Shown in pieces: positions 14,618 through 23,439 of a DNA stretch of 34,926 bases. The notes under the pieces were generated by a model. It was not told the origin of the DNA, did not search any database, and saw only the letters and a program-made list of their open reading frames with translations. The number at the start of each line of letters is the position of its first letter. Position 1 is the first letter of the stretch. Origin of the DNA: Solirubrobacterales bacterium (lineage in GTDB: Bacteria > Actinomycetota > Thermoleophilia > Solirubrobacterales > 70-9); NCBI GenBank assembly GCA_025964255.1, contig JAOPZF010000267.1, positions 1-34,926 on the forward strand, read 5' to 3'. Position numbers and translations under genes: made by a program.

Positions 14618-16768
14618 ATGACGCAGCGGGGACGGCGTCGGGAGCGGCGCCGTGGCAGCGTGGCAGGCAAGTTGGCGATCGTCGCCGGGGCGGTGCTTGC
14701 GCTGATTGCGATCGCCGTGATCGCGGTCACCTCCTGGGTCCTGAACATTGCCGCCGACGCGCCCTCGCTGGCGAGCTGCAAGCAGGCCGAGCGGCACGGC
14801 AACTCGGTCGTCTACGCGGCGAACGGGGAGCGGCTCGGGGCGATCTCCTCGCCAGAAGCGAGCGCGCCGGTGCCGGTCACCAAACTGCCGCGGCAGCTCG
14901 AGTTGGCGACGGTGGCGATCGAGGACCAGCGCTTCTTCCAGCACGGCGGGCTCGACACGCTCGGCATCCTCCGCGCCGCGGTCACCGACCTCGAAGCGGG
15001 TGAAGCGACGCAGGGCGGTTCGACGATCACCCAGCAGCTGGTGCGGAACCTATGCATCGAGCACCCGGAAAAGAACATCGAACGGAAGATCGTCGAAGCG
15101 AAGCTGGCGCTGGAGTACTCCGAACACCATTCGAAGCGGCAGATCCTCGGCCAGTATCTGAACACGGTGACCTACGGGACGCTCGAAGGGACGACCGCGG
15201 TGGGGGTCGGGGCGGCGTCGAAGATCTACTTCTCGCGGCCGGTGTGGAAGCTGGGGACGGTGCAGCTGGCGCTGCTCGCCGGGCTCCCGCAGGCGCCCTC
15301 GGAGTACAACCCGCTCCTCTATCCGAAGGCGGCGGTGGCGCGGCGCAACGAGGTGCTGCGGAAGATGGCGAAGCTCGGCTACCTGGCGCCGAGGCGGGCG
15401 CGGGGGCTGGAAAAACATGGTCTGGAGCTCAGTCCTTCCCATGATTACTTCGCCCACCAGGAGCCCTACTTCTTCGACTACGTCGAACACCTGCTGATCG
15501 CCCACTACGGGGCGCGCGAGGTGCGCCGCGGCGGGCTCCAGGTGCACACGACGCTGAGCCCGGAGCTGCAGCGGGTCGGCCGCGCGGCGATCTCCGAAGC
15601 CCTCTACGAACCGACCGACCCGGCCTCGGCGCTGGTCTCGATCGACCCCCGCAACGGCGACATCCGGGCGATGGTCAACAGCACCGACTACGCCGAGGAC
15701 CAGTTCAACCTCGCCGCCCAGGGACACCGGCAGCCCGGTTCGACCTTCAAGGCGTTCGTGCTGACGACCGCAATCAAGCAGGGCGTCGACCCCTACTCGA
15801 CCTACTACGAATCGAAGCCGCTCGACCTGAACCTGCCCGAATACGGACACTGGGAAGTCCACACCGCCGACGAGGGCTACCAGGGGACGATCAACCTGAA
15901 GCAGGCGACGGTCACCTCCGACAACACCGTGTTCGCGCAGCTCGACCTCGACGTCGGGCCACAGAACGTCGCCGCGACGGCGAAGTCGATGGGGATCACG
16001 ACGCACCTGCAGGGGCTGCCAGCGGAAGGGATCGGCGGGCTCAAGTACGGGGTCAGCCCGCTGGAACTGAGCGACGCCTACGCGACGCTGGCGTCGGGCG
16101 GGATCCGCCATCGACCCGTCGCGATCGCCAAGGTCGTGCGGCCGGGCGGGGAGGTCGAACACCCGCAGGGGCCGGAACCGAAGCGGATCCTGAGCCCGGC
16201 GGTCGCCTGGCAGGTGACCCGTCTCCTGCGCGACAACATCACCGAAGGGACCGGGACGGCGGCCTACACCGGCTGCGTCGGGCAGGCGGGCAAGACGGGG
16301 ACGACCGACAACGAGACCGACGCCTGGTTCTCCGGCTACCAGCCGGACCTGGCGACCGCGGTCTGGGTCGGCTACCCGCAGTCGAACGCGATCTCGATGA
16401 CCGACGTCCACGGGATCACCGTCTTCGGCGGCACCTTCCCGGCCGAAATCTGGCACTCCCTCTACGCGAATGCCGGGGTCTCATGCGAGGAATTCCACGA
16501 ACCGGAAGACCAGATCGAATGGGCGCCGGGATACGGCGAGTACGTCGCCGCGGCGCCGGGGACCGAGGCGGCGAAAAAGGCCAAAGGCAGCAAAGGCAAC
16601 GGCGAAGCGGGCGAAGAACTGCCCGGACAAGGGACGGTCGGCGGCTACGACCCGAACGCCTACGCCCCCGGCGCCGGCCAAGAACCGGCCCCCCTCCCGC
16701 CCCGGTTGCCACCGAAGTACGGCGGCCCGGAAGCGGGCGTCGCCGGCGGCCAGGCAGCCGGTAGGTAA
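14618..16768 (+). CDS. Class A penicillin-binding protein (transglycosylase/transpeptidase)
   Basis: This bifunctional enzyme polymerises lipid II and cross-links peptides. A basic cytoplasmic start (MTQRGRRRERRRGS) precedes one membrane helix (about 18-42). The GT51 domain (about 60-240) shows EDQRFFQHGG with catalytic Glu102, GGSTITQQLVRN at 133-144 and the RKIVEAKLALEYS block. The transpeptidase domain (about 330-620) has STFK at 375-378 (Ser375 nucleophile), SDN at 434-436 and KTG at 559-561. The last about 90 residues are Lys/Glu then Pro/Gly-rich and probably disordered in the wall. Length (716 aa) is normal. The gene follows the MITE-like element directly. Later envelope genes (glycosyltransferase, flippase-like) are close by. 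All catalytic motifs are intact. Confidence 0.94.
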   Translation: MTQRGRRRERRRGSVAGKLAIVAGAVLALIAIAVIAVTSWVLNIAADAPSLASCKQAERHGNSVVYAANGERLGAISSPEASAPVPVTKLPRQLELATVAIEDQRFFQHGGLDTLGILRAAVTDLEAGEATQGGSTITQQLVRNLCIEHPEKNIERKIVEAKLALEYSEHHSKRQILGQYLNTVTYGTLEGTTAVGVGAASKIYFSRPVWKLGTVQLALLAGLPQAPSEYNPLLYPKAAVARRNEVLRKMAKLGYLAPRRARGLEKHGLELSPSHDYFAHQEPYFFDYVEHLLIAHYGAREVRRGGLQVHTTLSPELQRVGRAAISEALYEPTDPASALVSIDPRNGDIRAMVNSTDYAEDQFNLAAQGHRQPGSTFKAFVLTTAIKQGVDPYSTYYESKPLDLNLPEYGHWEVHTADEGYQGTINLKQATVTSDNTVFAQLDLDVGPQNVAATAKSMGITTHLQGLPAEGIGGLKYGVSPLELSDAYATLASGGIRHRPVAIAKVVRPGGEVEHPQGPEPKRILSPAVAWQVTRLLRDNITEGTGTAAYTGCVGQAGKTGTTDNETDAWFSGYQPDLATAVWVGYPQSNAISMTDVHGITVFGGTFPAEIWHSLYANAGVSCEEFHEPEDQIEWAPGYGEYVAAAPGTEAAKKAKGSKGNGEAGEELPGQGTVGGYDPNAYAPGAGQEPAPLPPRLPPKYGGPEAGVAGGQAAGR

Positions 16769-16801
16769 CCGAGCATCGACGCGGGGCTGGCCTATGGGTT
16801 G

Positions 16802-17911
16802 ATGTGGGCGGGGTTCCTCGCCTACCTCGGCGTGCTCGTCGCCGCTCCGCGGCTCGGCGTGCGGTTCGTCGGCGGGCTGATCGGCGTCGCGGTGGTGGCC
16901 TTCGCCTGCGCCCCGGTCCTGCTCTCGCACGACGCCTTCAGCTACGTCGACTACGCCCGCCTCGGGGTGAAGCACGGACTCGATCCTTACGTCAACGCGC
17001 CGGAAGCCGCGCCGACCGACCCCGCCTTCGCCCAAGTCACCTGGACGGAAACCCCGAGCGCCTACGGCCCGCTCTTCACGATCGCGACCTACCCGCTGGC
17101 ATGGCTGCCGGTGTGGGCGGCGATCGCGGTGCTGAAGGCGGTCGCCGCGATCTCGGTCCTCGGCCTCGCCTGGGTCGTCTCCCGGCTCGCCGCCTGCCGC
17201 GGAGTCGACGAGTCCCGAGCCGCCGCCTTCGTCGCCCTCAACCCCCTGGTCCTGGTCCACGTCGTCGGCGGCGCCCACAACGACGGCCTCGCGATGCTGC
17301 TGGCGATGCTCGGCGTCGCGGCCTTGGTCGCCCGCCGCGAGGCCGCTTCCGGCGCGGCGCTGGTCGCCAGCGTCGCGATCAAGTCCTCGTCCCTCTTCGT
17401 CGCCCCATTCGCCTTCGTCCACACCCTGCGCGACTCGATGTTGATGGGCCGAAAACCGGACCATATGGCGGGTTTTCGGCCCATCAATCGGTTCGTCCTC
17501 GGCGCGGTGGGGGCAGCCGTCGTCTTCGCGGTCGCGGGCTACGTGGCGTTCGGGTGGCACTGGCTTCACGCCTTCGGGCTCGCCGGCGAAAACCAGGGAC
17601 GGACCAGTCACCTTTCGATCCCGGTGACGTTCGCCCGGCTGACGGGAATCGACGAGGGCGCGGTGCGGGTCGCGGCGCTCGTCCTCTTCGGCGTCGCCGT
17701 CGTCTGGCTTCTGTGGAAGACCTGGCAGGGCTTCGATTGGATCCGTGCCGCTGCCTGGGCGGGCTTCGGCCTGCTGCTTGCGACCTCGTGGCTCTTGCCC
17801 TGGTACCTCGTCTGGCCGCTGCCGCTCGTCGCCGTCGCCCGCGACCGCCGCCTCGCCGTCCTCCTCCTCGCCCTCACCGCCTACCAGCTAGGCGCCCGCA
17901 TCCCCCTCTAG
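16802..17911 (+). CDS. Polytopic membrane glycosyltransferase (GT-C type, mannosyltransferase-like)
   Basis: The 369-aa protein has about nine hydrophobic segments and resembles polyprenol-phosphate-sugar-dependent GT-C enzymes (MptB/GT87-like). The first outer loop has SHDAFSYVDYARLGVKHGLDPYV, whose Asp and YxxY/GLxPY pattern is the typical catalytic region, then YGPLF. Transfer of mannose or a similar sugar to a lipid-linked glycan outside the membrane is inferred. ATG 16802 is used; the same frame is open back to the penicillin-binding protein stop at 16768 and codes for a membrane-like stretch (AGLAYGL), so the true start may be further upstream or the N-terminus shortened. Codons about 213-229 are a perfect palindrome that adds LMGRKPDHMAGFRPIN in frame. 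The TAG stop overlaps the stop of the convergent gene in a shared CTAG. Confidence 0.75.
   Translation: MWAGFLAYLGVLVAAPRLGVRFVGGLIGVAVVAFACAPVLLSHDAFSYVDYARLGVKHGLDPYVNAPEAAPTDPAFAQVTWTETPSAYGPLFTIATYPLAWLPVWAAIAVLKAVAAISVLGLAWVVSRLAACRGVDESRAAAFVALNPLVLVHVVGGAHNDGLAMLLAMLGVAALVARREAASGAALVASVAIKSSSLFVAPFAFVHTLRDSMLMGRKPDHMAGFRPINRFVLGAVGAAVVFAVAGYVAFGWHWLHAFGLAGENQGRTSHLSIPVTFARLTGIDEGAVRVAALVLFGVAVVWLLWKTWQGFDWIRAAAWAGFGLLLATSWLLPWYLVWPLPLVAVARDRRLAVLLLALTAYQLGARIPL
17441..17487. repeat. Palindromic insert with perfect 17-bp arms inside a coding frame
   Basis: TTGATGGGCCGAAAACC (17441-17457) is the exact reverse complement of GGTTTTCGGCCCATCAA (17471-17487). The 13-nt centre itself contains the palindrome CCATATGG. 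The host frame stays open and gains about 16 hydrophilic residues between membrane helices. The arm contains GGGCC-GAAAACC, which is the MITE arm sequence (GGGCC-TATCC-GAAAACC) minus TATCC, hinting at a related element. Confidence 0.8.
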
Positions 17912-18984
17912 AGAATTTCGGGGGTGTGGATGGTGGTGGCGTTCTCGTCGCCCGCCGCTTCCTCCTCGGGAGAGGCGTGGAGGATGCCGGTGTGGATCGT
18001 CCAGCCCTTGCGCCGGCCGAGGACGGTGACGCCGCCGACGTAGATCAATTCGCCGACCGTCATCACGCCGCGGACGGCGATCGAGATCAGCGAGCCGACG
18101 GCGAAGCTGCGGCTCGGCAGCGCCGCCTTGACCGCCCAGGCGAAGGCCGCGTCGCGGACGCCGAGGCCGGCCGGGGCGACCAACGTCACCAACGCGGCGA
18201 AATAGCCGATCGCCTGCGCGGAGCCGACCAGAAGGATGTCCGAGTAGGGGATGTAGGTGACCGAGCGGGCGACGCTGTAGATGCCGAACGCGACCACGAA
18301 CCAGACCAGCGAGTAGTAGATGATCAGCGCGATCACGTGGCGCAGCGGGATCACCACCGGCAGCGGATCGCGGCCGAAGGCCCGTAGCGCCCGATCCGAC
18401 AGCGGCCGGAAGACCTGCGGGCTGAGGATCAGGATCGCGGCCGGGATCAGCAGCAGCACCGCCCAGCGGATCGGGTCGCCCTGGAGATCGGGGTGCTTGA
18501 TGATGAAGTAGGCGGCGACGACGATCGCCGAAGTGGCCGAGATCGCCTGTTCATAGACGATCGAGGCGACCGAGATGCGGCGCGGCACCCCCGCCCGCTC
18601 GCTCAGCAGCACCCGCCCGAGCACGTAGAGGATGCTCCCCGGCACGTAGCGCGCCAACAGCGGCTGGCCCCAGGCGACCTGGGCGCGGCCGAAGCCGATC
18701 CGGTAGCCGAGGCTGCGCAGCGTCAGGTCCCAGCCGAAGGCCGAGAGGACGAAGTAGAGCGGCAGGATGATCAGCGCCGGGATCAGCCAAAGGACCTGGA
18801 AATGGACCCCTTCGCTCTTGATCTCCGACCAGTCGCTGATGACCGTGAGGACGAGGAAGCCGAAGATGACGACGGCGAGGCCGACCTGCAAGGCCAGCCG
18901 CACGCCCTTGCTGCGGGGCGGCTTGGTCCCGAATTTCGCCCCTGCGTCACCGATCCGGTGGAGGAGTGGTTGCTTTCGCTCCAC
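17908..18984 (-). CDS. Flippase-like integral membrane protein (LPG_synthase_TM / UPF0104)
   Basis: The 358-aa protein has about eight membrane segments and the hallmarks of the LPG synthase transmembrane family (AglD-like, UPF0104): RYVPGSILYVLGRVLLSERAGV at about 112-133, with Pro-Gly after a basic residue, and the late VAPAGLGVRDAAFAW. It lacks the soluble C-terminal DUF2156 synthase domain of MprF, so it is the membrane part alone, as in lipid or lipid-linked glycan handling proteins. Its neighbour on the plus strand is a GT-C glycosyltransferase, and such pairs are often involved in surface polysaccharide assembly. The GTG start lies 8 nt after a -10 box TATCGT. The two convergent genes end in the same CTAG (17908-17911). 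Confidence 0.82.
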   Translation of the reverse strand: MERKQPLLHRIGDAGAKFGTKPPRSKGVRLALQVGLAVVIFGFLVLTVISDWSEIKSEGVHFQVLWLIPALIILPLYFVLSAFGWDLTLRSLGYRIGFGRAQVAWGQPLLARYVPGSILYVLGRVLLSERAGVPRRISVASIVYEQAISATSAIVVAAYFIIKHPDLQGDPIRWAVLLLIPAAILILSPQVFRPLSDRALRAFGRDPLPVVIPLRHVIALIIYYSLVWFVVAFGIYSVARSVTYIPYSDILLVGSAQAIGYFAALVTLVAPAGLGVRDAAFAWAVKAALPSRSFAVGSLISIAVRGVMTVGELIYVGGVTVLGRRKGWTIHTGILHASPEEEAAGDENATTIHTPEIL

Positions 18985-18992
18985 TCCCCGGC

Positions 18993-18998
18993 ACGATA
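18993..18998 (-). promoter_or_regulatory. -10 box TATCGT, 8 nt before GTG
   Basis: Read on the minus strand this hexamer precedes the GTG start of the flippase-like gene at 18984. It shares a 65-bp divergent gap with the thiL promoter. Confidence 0.5.
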
Positions 18999-19037
18999 GA
19001 GATCGGTCCAGAGCCAGGCGCTCGCCCCACGTTCTGG

Positions 19038-19043
19038 GATAGT
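19038..19043 (+). promoter_or_regulatory. -10 box GATAGT, 6 nt before ATG of thiL
   Basis: GATAGT then six bases lead to the ATG at 19050. No Shine-Dalgarno sequence fits this short distance, so a leaderless transcript is likely. Confidence 0.45.
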
Positions 19044-19049
19044 CGGCTC

Positions 19050-20123
19050 ATGGGCGAGTTCGAGCTGCTGGCGGCGCTTCGCGAGCGGTTGCCGACCGCG
19101 GGGCCACGCCTCGTCCTCGGCAGCGGCGACGACGCCGCGATCACCGTGCCGGGCGGCGCGGTCGCGACCTCGGTCGACGCGCTGGTCGAGGGCGTCCACT
19201 TCCGCCGCGAGACCGCCTCGTTGCGCCAGATCGGCCGCAAGGCGCTCTCCACCGCACTGTCGGACCTGGCGGCGATGGGCGCGGAGGCCGGTGAGGCCTA
19301 CATCGTGCTCGGCGCGCCCGAGGGGATGAGCGAGGCGGAGCTGCTCGAGCTGGGCGAGGGGATGGCGGCGGTCGCGGGAGAGACCGGGACGGCGATCGCC
19401 GGCGGCGACCTCACCCGCGCGCCGGTGCTTACCCTGGCCGTGACGGTGACCGGCTACGCCGCCCGCGCGGAGGACTTCGTCACCCGCGGCGGCGCCCGAC
19501 CCGGCAATGCCTTGGTCGTGACCGGAGAGTTGGGAGGCGCGGCAGCGGGACTGGTGCTGATCGAAGAGCCGGGGCTCGCGGCCGCCGCGTTCGGCGCCGA
19601 CGCGACCGACCTCGCGACCTTCGACCGCGGCAAGCAGGCGCGGCCACGAGACCTCGACCTGGTGAGCGCCGACGCCCTGCGCCGCCGTCAACTTGACCCC
19701 ACCCCACTCCTCGCCGCCGGGCACGCGCTCGCCGAGGCCGGCGCCACCGCAATGATCGACGTCTCCGACGGGCTCGCCGGGGACGCGAACCACGTCGCCG
19801 TCGCCAGCGACGCGCTGCTCACGATCGACGCCGACGCCCTGCCGATCGCTCCAGGCGTCGCCGCGATCGCCGCTGCCGCCGACCGCGATCCGCTCGAGCT
19901 CGCCGCCTCGGGCGGCGAGGACTACGAGCTTTTCGCCGCGCTACCGCCGGACGCCGTCGTCGCCGCCCAACGGGCTCTCGTCGCGCTGGGCATGCCGCTC
20001 ACCGTCATCGGCCAGGTCGAGTCCGCGGGGATCGCGGGACCGCGCGCCGAGCTCAGGCGGCGCGGTGGCGAAGCCCTGCCGAGCCGTGGCTTCGATCAGC
20101 TGCGCCCGCGTAAGCCCCGGTGA
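19050..20123 (+). CDS. thiL: Thiamine-monophosphate kinase
   Basis: ThiL phosphorylates thiamine monophosphate to the active cofactor thiamine diphosphate. The 357-aa protein has the family motifs in order: GEFELLAALRERL at the start, GSGDDAA at 25-31 (metal-binding Asp pair), SVDALVEGVHF, KALSTALSDLAAMGAE, GGDLTRAP, VTGELGGAAAG, MIDVSDGLAGD and ASGGEDYELFAALP. A frame upstream is open to 18966, but the ATG at 19050 fits the family's N-terminus and sits right behind a -10 box. No other thi gene is nearby. Its 3' end overlaps the convergent FlgM-like frame by 71 nt. Confidence 0.93.
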   Translation: MGEFELLAALRERLPTAGPRLVLGSGDDAAITVPGGAVATSVDALVEGVHFRRETASLRQIGRKALSTALSDLAAMGAEAGEAYIVLGAPEGMSEAELLELGEGMAAVAGETGTAIAGGDLTRAPVLTLAVTVTGYAARAEDFVTRGGARPGNALVVTGELGGAAAGLVLIEEPGLAAAAFGADATDLATFDRGKQARPRDLDLVSADALRRRQLDPTPLLAAGHALAEAGATAMIDVSDGLAGDANHVAVASDALLTIDADALPIAPGVAAIAAAADRDPLELAASGGEDYELFAALPPDAVVAAQRALVALGMPLTVIGQVESAGIAGPRAELRRRGGEALPSRGFDQLRPRKPR

Positions 20124-20253
20124 GCAGCTCGCGCACGCCCCGGCGCCTCAGCATCGCGTTCGCGACGCGTGACGGATCCGGCTTGTAGCTACCGGATTCG
20201 ACGAGGTTCTTAAGTTCCGTTGCCTTCATCGAGTTCATTATCGGCTTGCCCAA
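20053..20253 (-). CDS. Small FlgM-like (anti-sigma-28 domain) protein
   Basis: The 66-aa product contains ELKNLVESGSYKPDPSRVANAMLRRRGVRELL, matching the helical sigma-binding region of FlgM, where an Ile/Leu-Lys helix, a GxY turn and a Val-Ala helix follow each other. The long disordered N-terminal half of standard FlgM is missing. The start is probably TTG at 20253, with AAGGA 5 nt upstream; ATG 20238 or 20229 would give shorter forms. No flagellar genes are in the window. The 3' part overlaps the end of thiL on the other strand. It may bind a sigma factor, but which one cannot be seen. The composition of the last 25 residues looks dictated by the thiL frame. Confidence 0.6.
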   Translation of the reverse strand: MGKPIMNSMKATELKNLVESGSYKPDPSRVANAMLRRRGVRELLTGAYAGAADRSHGSAGLRHRAA

Positions 20254-20301
20254 TCTTATCCTTAGTTTCGGGTAGTCGCATATGTGTCCAAGGTTTGATC
20301 T

Positions 20302-20313
20302 GGACGTGCGTCC
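20302..20313. promoter_or_regulatory. Short palindrome GGACGTGCGTCC in a divergent promoter gap
   Basis: GGACG-TG-CGTCC lies midway in the 118-bp gap between the FlgM-like gene and the response regulator gene. It could be an operator, perhaps for the regulator itself. This is a weak call. Confidence 0.25.
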
Positions 20314-20359
20314 GTTTGGCTCAAGGCGACTCCCGGTACGTTCGCGGTAGCGGAGTCAT

Positions 20360-20365
20360 TACCCT
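20360..20365 (+). promoter_or_regulatory. -10 box TACCCT, 6 nt before GTG of the response regulator
   Basis: TACCCT is followed by six pyrimidine-rich bases and the GTG at 20372, again without a ribosome site. This supports the GTG as the real start. Confidence 0.5.
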
Positions 20366-20371
20366 TCTTCC

Positions 20372-21076
<705 letters not shown>

Positions 21077-22153
21077 ATGCGCCGGCGCCTGCGACCGACC
21101 CGGTTCGGCGGGCGCATCGCGCTCACCACGGTCGGGATCTGCCTCGGCACCGTCGCCGTCGTCTACGTATATGTGGTCTGGATCAGCGGGGCGGGGGCGG
21201 GCAACGCGGCGGTCAAGCGGGAGATCATCGTCGGCGGGCTGATCGCCGCCGGGCTGGCGCTGCTGATCGGCATCTACTACGCGAGCCTCGCGGCGGGCAA
21301 CGTGCGGCGACTGCAGGCGGCGGCACGCAAGGTCGCCGACGGCAACTTCGAGACGACGATCCCGGTCGCCTCGGTCGGCCAGCTCGCGCCGCTGGCGCGC
21401 ACCTTCAACGAGATGCAGCGGCGCCTCGCCGAGCTCGACTCGGCCCGCAAACAGTTCATCGCCAACGCCTCGCACGAGCTGCGCACGCCGATCTTCAGCC
21501 TCGGCGGCTTCGTCGAACTGCTCGAGGAAGAGGACGACCTCAGCCCGGCCGAGCGCCAAGAGTTCGTGCGCACGATGCGCGGGCAGATCGAACGGCTGAC
21601 GAAGCTGACCGTCGATCTGCTCGACCTCTCCCAGCTCGATGCGGGGGCGATGGTGATGACGCCCGACGGCGTCGACCTGGGCGAGCTGGCACGCGAGGCG
21701 GCGCGCGAGTTCGGCCCCCGGGCCGAGGCCCACGGCTCGCCACTGCTGCTGCGCACCGCCGACCGGCCGGTGATCGCGACGGCCGACCGTGAACGGGTGC
21801 GGCAGATCATTCGTATCCTCCTTGACAATGCCCTCACGCACACTCCCGAGGGCACCGAGGTAGCCGTGACCGTCAACCGATCCCCCAGCCGCCGCGCCGA
21901 GCTGATCGTCTCCGATCAGGGTGAGGGCATCCCGCAGCGGGTACAGGGCCGCATCTTCGAGCGCTTCTACACCGGCGATTCCTCGGGCGGATCGGGCCTC
22001 GGGCTGGCGATCGCGACCGAGCTCGCCCAGCGGATGGAAGGCAGCATCGCGATCAGCTCGAGCCGTCGCTTCACCGCCTTCACCCTCGAGCTGCCCCCCG
22101 GCCGCGCCGCCGACCCGACGCCGGGACGGCCGCTCGCCAAGGTCACGCCTTGA
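21077..22153 (+). CDS. Membrane sensor histidine kinase
   Basis: The 358-aa kinase has two membrane helices (about 13-36 and 50-72) with an extracytoplasmic loop of only about 13 residues, so it has no large sensor domain. It probably senses the membrane itself or a partner protein. A HAMP segment (about 73-122) follows, then HisKA with His133 in ASHELRTPIF, and a HATPase domain with the N box LLDNALTHTP, the G1 box SDQGEGIP and GSGLGLAIATEL. The ATG directly follows the regulator's stop codon. Its TGA overlaps the TTG start of the protease gene (TTGA at 22150-22153), so all three genes are translationally coupled. Confidence 0.92.
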   Translation: MRRRLRPTRFGGRIALTTVGICLGTVAVVYVYVVWISGAGAGNAAVKREIIVGGLIAAGLALLIGIYYASLAAGNVRRLQAAARKVADGNFETTIPVASVGQLAPLARTFNEMQRRLAELDSARKQFIANASHELRTPIFSLGGFVELLEEEDDLSPAERQEFVRTMRGQIERLTKLTVDLLDLSQLDAGAMVMTPDGVDLGELAREAAREFGPRAEAHGSPLLLRTADRPVIATADRERVRQIIRILLDNALTHTPEGTEVAVTVNRSPSRRAELIVSDQGEGIPQRVQGRIFERFYTGDSSGGSGLGLAIATELAQRMEGSIAISSSRRFTAFTLELPPGRAADPTPGRPLAKVTP

Positions 22154-23403
22154 GGTCGCGCCGACTCCCCTCCGCGGCGCTCCTGGCCCTGGCGGCGATC
22201 CTCGTCGTCGCCCTGCTCGCGGGTTGCGGCGCCGGGACCTCGACCGTGATCTTCAAGGACAAGACGACCGAACCCGGCGAAGCCGAATCCGGGAGCTCGC
22301 AAGGCGGCGCGACGACGGCCGAAGTCGAAGCGGAAGCCGAAGGCGAAGTGCCGCCGCAGGTCCCCTCCGAATTGGCGGTCGAGGCTTCGTCGCCGGGCTT
22401 CAACGCGGCCCAGATCTACCGCGAAGCGGGCCCCGGCGTGGTCACGATCCGCTCGGTCTTCGGTGGGGCCGCGGGCGGTGCCGAGGGCTCCGGCTTCGTC
22501 CTCGCGGCCAACGGCGAAATCGTCACCAACGCGCACGTCGTCACCACCGAATCGGGCGGCGAGGGATCGGGCGGCGAACGGGTGCCCGCCACCGAAGTCT
22601 TCGTTGAATTCGAGAACCGCAACGTGCTGGAAGCCGAAATCGTCGGCTTCGACCCGTTCGCCGACGTCGCCCTGCTGAAGGTCGAACCGGCAGGCTTCGC
22701 CCTCCACCCGCTCGAACTCGGCAACGACGCCGAAGTCGAAGTCGGCGAACCGGTGGCGGCGATCGGCAGCCCGTTCGGCGAGCAGCGCTCGCTCTCGGTC
22801 GGGGTCGTCTCGGCCACCGACCGGCCGGTGAAATCGCTGACCCAGTTCGAAATCGAGGGCGCGATCCAGACCGACGCCTCGATCAACCCCGGCAACTCCG
22901 GCGGCCCGCTGCTCGAAGAAGAAGCGAAGGTGATCGGGATCAACCAGCAGATCGAGACCAACTCGGGCGCCAATGACGGCGTCGGTTTCGCGGTGCCGAT
23001 GACGGCGATCGAGCATTCGGTGCAGCAGCTACGGGAAAGTGGCCACGCCGAATACGCCTACATCGGCGTCTCCAGCCAGCCGGTCTACCCGCAGCTTGCG
23101 CAGAAGCTGGGCATCGACACCGAATTCGGCGCGCTGATCGCCAACGTCGTGCCTGGCGGGCCGGCGGCGAAGGCGGGCCTGCAGGGCGCGACCGGGGAAA
23201 TCCGCTTCCAGGCGGCCGAATACGAAACCGGCGGGGATGTGATCATCGAAGTCGACGGCCAGAAGGTCGTCCAGCCCGACGATCTGGCGCGGCTGGTGGC
23301 GGAAAAGCTGCCGGGCGAAAAGATCGACCTGACGGTCCTGCGCGACAACAAGCGCGTGCAGGTCACGGTGACGCTCGGCAAGCGTCCCGACAAGGTCGAA
23401 TAG
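22150..23403 (+). CDS. HtrA/DegP-like serine protease with PDZ domain, lipoprotein
   Basis: This extracytoplasmic quality-control protease has a lipoprotein signal with lipobox LLAGC (Cys26), so it is membrane-anchored by lipid rather than by the helix found in many actinobacterial HtrA proteins. An acidic low-complexity linker (36-75) leads to the trypsin-like domain with the triad His129 (NAHVV), Asp172 (FADVALLKV) and Ser250 (NPGNSGGPLL). One PDZ domain (about 310-410) follows, with the carboxylate-binding loop YIGVSSQP and GLQGATG. The TTG start overlaps the kinase stop. The two upstream genes probably regulate it. Nearly every Glu codon is GAA, in contrast to the kinase gene just before it. 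Confidence 0.92.
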   Translation: MRSRRLPSAALLALAAILVVALLAGCGAGTSTVIFKDKTTEPGEAESGSSQGGATTAEVEAEAEGEVPPQVPSELAVEASSPGFNAAQIYREAGPGVVTIRSVFGGAAGGAEGSGFVLAANGEIVTNAHVVTTESGGEGSGGERVPATEVFVEFENRNVLEAEIVGFDPFADVALLKVEPAGFALHPLELGNDAEVEVGEPVAAIGSPFGEQRSLSVGVVSATDRPVKSLTQFEIEGAIQTDASINPGNSGGPLLEEEAKVIGINQQIETNSGANDGVGFAVPMTAIEHSVQQLRESGHAEYAYIGVSSQPVYPQLAQKLGIDTEFGALIANVVPGGPAAKAGLQGATGEIRFQAAEYETGGDVIIEVDGQKVVQPDDLARLVAEKLPGEKIDLTVLRDNKRVQVTVTLGKRPDKVE

Positions 23404-23439
23404 ACCACAGCTTCCGCCGGGAGGTGTAGAACTCGCCCC

